Below, piece by piece: positions 61,157 to 64,000 of a stretch of 64,000 bases of DNA; the first letter of the stretch is position 1; every line of letters begins with the position of its first letter. The position numbers and the translations under genes are program-made. The notes under the pieces were generated by a model, which saw only the letters and a list, made by a program, of their open reading frames with translations, searched no databases and was not told the origin of the DNA. This stretch comes from Roseithermus sacchariphilus (GTDB lineage Bacteria > Bacteroidota > Rhodothermia > Rhodothermales > MEBIC09517). The stretch is from contig CP030158.1 of NCBI GenBank assembly GCA_003285105.1, positions 3,954,449-4,018,448 of the forward strand, given 5' to 3'.

Positions 61157-61372
61157 GGCTGAGACGAGGTTGTTTGATCGGCAGGACGTCGTCTCTGCAC
61201 CTCCACCCGGAGCGAGGCGCCACTAGCGCCCCTGCGCAGAGCCGGTCTTGCCGCCTTGAACGACGCGAGGGCGCTTTGCTTCCCGCCGCGTCTCCCCTCA
61301 CTCGCCGCTTAATCGAGCGCGATCCGGGCCGATACCGCGAGGAAGCCCGGTCCGACAAGCTGGTTTCGTGGT

Positions 61373-61855
61373 ATGCGTGTGCTGTTCTCCCTGCCGGTGC
61401 GGCGGTGGCCCGTGCTCCTGTTGTTGATCCTGACCTGTGAGGCCCTCCCGGCGGCGGCGGACCCCCGCCTTCCACCGGGCGATAGCCTCTCGGCGTCACC
61501 GTTCGAGATCCTGATCGCCCCGAATCCCCTGCAGATCAGCCGGTACGCCAACGGGCCGCGGCTGCGCGTGATCGCCCGGCAGACGGGGCTGCTCATCGAG
61601 CGGCTGGACATCTACAGCATGGCCGGGGAGCCCATCCGCTCGCTGCACGGACGCGCGCTGGAGCTCCCGAACGGCCCCTTCGTGCCGGCCGGCACGACCC
61701 GCACGGCCGACGGCTGGTGGGACCTCCGCACGGCCGAGGGCACAATGGTCGCCAGCGGCTCCTACTGGATTCGCCTGACCGTCATCCCCATCGACGCAGA
61801 CGGCGTCCCGGCTCCGGCCACCACCCTCGTTCGTGCCCTCGTCCTCGTCCGCTGA
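61373..61855 (+). CDS. Small exported protein resembling a stand-alone T9SS/FlgD-type Ig domain
   Basis: 160 residues with a signal peptide (RRWPVLLLLILTCEALPAAAD). The rest is one compact domain: IAPNPLQISRYANGPRLRVIARQ...IERLDIYSMAGEPIRSLHG...GWWDLRTAEGTMVASGSYWIRLTV. It follows the order of T9SS type A sorting and FlgD Ig-like domains (PNP..., IY-x-x-x-G, W-D/x, G-x-x-V-A-S-G-x-Y). No cargo domain precedes it. The stop overlaps the next ATG (TGATG), so it is made together with the barrel-OmpA protein and may be its partner. Confidence 0.7.
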   Translation: MRVLFSLPVRRWPVLLLLILTCEALPAAADPRLPPGDSLSASPFEILIAPNPLQISRYANGPRLRVIARQTGLLIERLDIYSMAGEPIRSLHGRALELPNGPFVPAGTTRTADGWWDLRTAEGTMVASGSYWIRLTVIPIDADGVPAPATTLVRALVLVR

Positions 61856-63822
61856 TGCTCATGTACCGACTGCGACGGGCCTGCCTGTGGGCCGGCCGTC
61901 TCGGTGCCGCGCTGCTGCTGGCCGTGCTCCCGGCAGGGCCGGAGACGAGCCGGGCTCAGGCGGCCTACACCTACGCGGCGCCGCTGGTGCGGATGGATCC
62001 CCACGCCCGCTCCGCCGCCCTCGGTGGGGCCTTCACCGCTGTGACGACGGACTATAACCTGCTGCGGTACAACCCGGCCGGGCTGGGCCTGCTCTCCCGC
62101 CCCCTCCTCTCGGCCAGCTACCACAGCTGGATCGAGACGAGCCATCAGAACCACTTCGAGTTGGCCTTCCCGACCCGGCGGGGAGGGCTGGGCATGAGCG
62201 TTTCCTACCTCAACGCCGGCAGCATCGACGAGATCGACGCCTCGTTCCAGACCACCGGGCGGCGCCTGCACACGAGCGACCTGCTGTGGATGATCGGCGC
62301 CGCCCGGCAGCTCCGGCTTGGCGACGGCACCGCGGCCGTGGGCGTGGGCCTGCGATACCTCTACCAGAACCTGGCCTCGTTCCCGGGCACCGCCCTCGGA
62401 CTGGACGTGGGTTCGCTGCTGGCCTACGGCCCGCTGAGCATGGGGCTGGCGATCCAGAACCTGCCCCTGCAGGCAGCCCGGTTCGACCGCGCCCTGGAGC
62501 CGCTGCCCCGTATGTGGCGGGCTGGCGTGGCGTACTACCTGCGCCGGCACGCTCCGATCTCCTGGCTCGTGACGGCCGACCTCGTGCGGCCGCATCCGGC
62601 AGCACCCGTCGCCTGGCACACCGGCGCCGAGGCCCGCATGGCGGGGCTCACGCTCCGCAGCGGCTACCGCATACAGCCGGGCTCCTCCGGCCGCTGGCAG
62701 GCCGGCCTGGGCCTGACCATCCCGCTCTCCATGTTTGCCAACGGCGCACACGCGACGGTCGACTACACCTATGCCCTGCCGGCCGGCGGGTGGGAGCCGG
62801 TGCACTACCTGTCCGTCGCCCTGCGGCCGGGGCATCGCCCGGCCTCCACGCTCAGCGTCGCCGCGGTCGACAGCGACCTCCCGCCCGAGCTGACCACGCT
62901 TCCGCCGTGGTCCGGCGATAGGCCGGCTCCACGACCGCCGCGGGCCGCGCCCTCGCTGGCCCGTCTGGCCCCGGCCCCGACGGCTCCCCTGCCGCCGTTC
63001 ACCCCGCGCGTCTGGCCACCCGCCGCCGTCCGCCCCCCCGTGCTGCCGCCCGACCTGCTCGCCCTACGCCCGCCCCGGGCCGCCGCGGTGCAGCGCATCC
63101 CCCTCCGCCCCCTGCACGAACCGCCGGCGCTGATCCGGGTCCATATTCTATTCGACTATGGCGAGGACACCATCCCCCCCGGGGAATACGCCCGGCTGGA
63201 CCGACTGGCCGCGCAACTCCTGGCCATGCCGGATGAACCGCTCTGGGTATCCGGCCATACCGACGACCACGGTCCTCTGGCCTGGAACCTGGACCTCTCG
63301 GCCCGACGGATCGACCGCGTCCTGGATGCGCTCGAACGCCGGTATGGCATCCCGCGCTCGCGCTTCGTCAAACCCACGGCCTACGGAGAGACGCGCCCCA
63401 TCGCCGACAACCGCACCGAAGCCGGACGCGCCCTGAACCGGCGCGTCGAGTTCATGCGGTTGCCGCCGGGAACCGACCCGGACACCTTCGTACCCGAAGG
63501 TAGCCTCGTGGAGGGCGTCCACGCGCTGAGCGAAACCACCGTCGCCGTCTTCCGCAACGGGTGCTCGGCCTGGGAGGTGCGGGTCGAAGACGGCGGGCGT
63601 CGGCTCGTGCTCGTGTTGCCCGGGCTGTTCCGCCTGGACCCCACCCCGCCGGTGCCCCCGCTGGAGCGTCGCCTCATCCGTCGCCTGCGTACCGAAGAGA
63701 CCGCCACGCCACGACGCACGCTCGTGGTGCTGGACCTCACACAGCCGGTCCATTACCGGGTGGAGGAACAGGGCCGCGTGCTTCTGCTCCACCTCCAGCC
63801 GTCCGGCACGGCCACTCAGTAA
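61855..63822 (+). CDS. PorV/PorQ-type barrel fused to OmpA domain and AMIN-like tail
   Basis: 655 residues from ATG 61855; signal peptide GRLGAALLLAVLPAGPETSRAQA. Residues about 40-335 match the UPF0164/PorV-PorQ family of outer-membrane barrels (DPHARSAALGGAFTAVTTDYNLLRYNPAGLGLL). A Pro/Ala-rich linker (about 345-420) reaches an OmpA C-terminal domain (about 428-540: HILFDYGEDTIPPGEYARLD, VSGHTDDHG, NLDLSARRIDRVLDAL, NRRVEFM) expected to bind peptidoglycan. The final about 100 residues (RLVLVLPGLFRLD; LVVLDLTQPVHYRVEEQGRVLLLHL) look like an AMIN domain, also envelope-targeting. The three-part arrangement is unusual. Ends six bases into a convergent gene. Confidence 0.8.
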   Translation: MLMYRLRRACLWAGRLGAALLLAVLPAGPETSRAQAAYTYAAPLVRMDPHARSAALGGAFTAVTTDYNLLRYNPAGLGLLSRPLLSASYHSWIETSHQNHFELAFPTRRGGLGMSVSYLNAGSIDEIDASFQTTGRRLHTSDLLWMIGAARQLRLGDGTAAVGVGLRYLYQNLASFPGTALGLDVGSLLAYGPLSMGLAIQNLPLQAARFDRALEPLPRMWRAGVAYYLRRHAPISWLVTADLVRPHPAAPVAWHTGAEARMAGLTLRSGYRIQPGSSGRWQAGLGLTIPLSMFANGAHATVDYTYALPAGGWEPVHYLSVALRPGHRPASTLSVAAVDSDLPPELTTLPPWSGDRPAPRPPRAAPSLARLAPAPTAPLPPFTPRVWPPAAVRPPVLPPDLLALRPPRAAAVQRIPLRPLHEPPALIRVHILFDYGEDTIPPGEYARLDRLAAQLLAMPDEPLWVSGHTDDHGPLAWNLDLSARRIDRVLDALERRYGIPRSRFVKPTAYGETRPIADNRTEAGRALNRRVEFMRLPPGTDPDTFVPEGSLVEGVHALSETTVAVFRNGCSAWEVRVEDGGRRLVLVLPGLFRLDPTPPVPPLERRLIRRLRTEETATPRRTLVVLDLTQPVHYRVEEQGRVLLLHLQPSGTATQ

Positions 63823-64000
63823 CCGATGGCCGCCCCGTTGCCCCGGGGGTCGACGCCGCCGAGCAACACCCGCCGGGCAGTGACCACCTCGAAGCGCTCC
63901 GTCGCGGCATCGTTGGCGCGCACCTCCGTCTCCCCCTCCGCCACCGCGATGGCATGGGCTCGCCCCCAGGGAGCGCCCCGATCCACCACGCGCCATCCGC
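63816..64000 (-). CDS. Probable gamma-glutamyltransferase, C-terminal fragment (5' part beyond window)
   Basis: 61 codons visible in the minus frame before TGA at 63818-63816; the gene continues past the right edge. The visible end (VVDRGAPWGRAHAIAVAEGETEVRANDAATERFEVVTARRVLLGG, then VDPRGNGAAIGY) matches the C-terminus of gamma-glutamyltranspeptidases (GAADPR-x-x-G-A-A-x-G-Y type). The stop lies six bases inside the convergent barrel-OmpA gene. Identification rests on the tail motif only. Confidence 0.7.
   Translation of the reverse strand, partial: GWRVVDRGAPWGRAHAIAVAEGETEVRANDAATERFEVVTARRVLLGGVDPRGNGAAIGY

Overview
The window is 64 kb of GC-rich, gene-dense chromosome. It fits a member of the Rhodothermota (Rhodothermaceae-like, in the Bacteroidetes lineage). 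Two large secreted proteins end in type IX secretion (T9SS) sorting domains. There is a PorV/PorQ-type barrel, an E. coli FbaB/DhnA-type class I aldolase, and Bacteroidetes-like TAnnTTTG promoter elements. The phylum call is inference; no rRNA is present to settle it.

Region 1 (1-18.3 kb): type VI secretion and an outer-membrane signalling cluster. On the minus strand tagH-tssJ-tssK-tssL-tssM encode a proteobacterial-style (T6SSi) membrane complex; tssM runs off the left edge. Divergently, a PP2C phosphatase and a PEGA-type Ser/Thr kinase (split by an apparent frameshift in a C-run) are followed by two paralogous TPR-CsgG-like envelope proteins and an outer-membrane barrel. Two minus-strand genes follow: a DUF6588-like barrel and a PQQ-type beta-propeller with a T9SS tail.

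Region 2 (18.3-28.2 kb): an aerobic carbon monoxide dehydrogenase locus, coxM-S-L-G-D-E-F. CoxL has the form I active-site loop AYRCSFR with the copper-binding cysteine. CoxF carries an extra C-terminal heavy-metal-associated (HMA) copper-chaperone domain, which I consider the most striking observation in the window. A MocA-like nucleotidyltransferase and a convergent second XdhC-type protein complete the molybdenum-cofactor side.

Region 3 (28.2-37.5 kb): a small AT-richer HNH gene beside tRNA-Arg(ACG), a thiamine operon (thiO-thiS-thiG-thiE-thiD), a second FAD amine oxidase, class I fructose-bisphosphate aldolase, a two-module AAA+ ATPase and an orphan Phd/YefM antitoxin.

Region 4 (37.5-49.3 kb): three tandem exported amidohydrolases (only the middle one keeps the metal-binding HxH), a large T9SS-targeted subtilisin-like protease, a type III polyketide synthase, mazG and ssb.

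Region 5 (49.3-64 kb): a beta-lactamase-fold serine hydrolase; selU-selD for tRNA selenouridine; a membrane protein/winged-helix regulator/DUF4153 cluster preceded by a perfect palindrome; a neurotransmitter:sodium-symporter-family transporter; a CNNM/CBS protein and a DUF2279-like protein; purF; a lipoprotein; a translationally coupled pair ending in an unusual PorV-type barrel-OmpA-AMIN-like fusion; and the C-terminus of a probable gamma-glutamyltransferase at the right edge.
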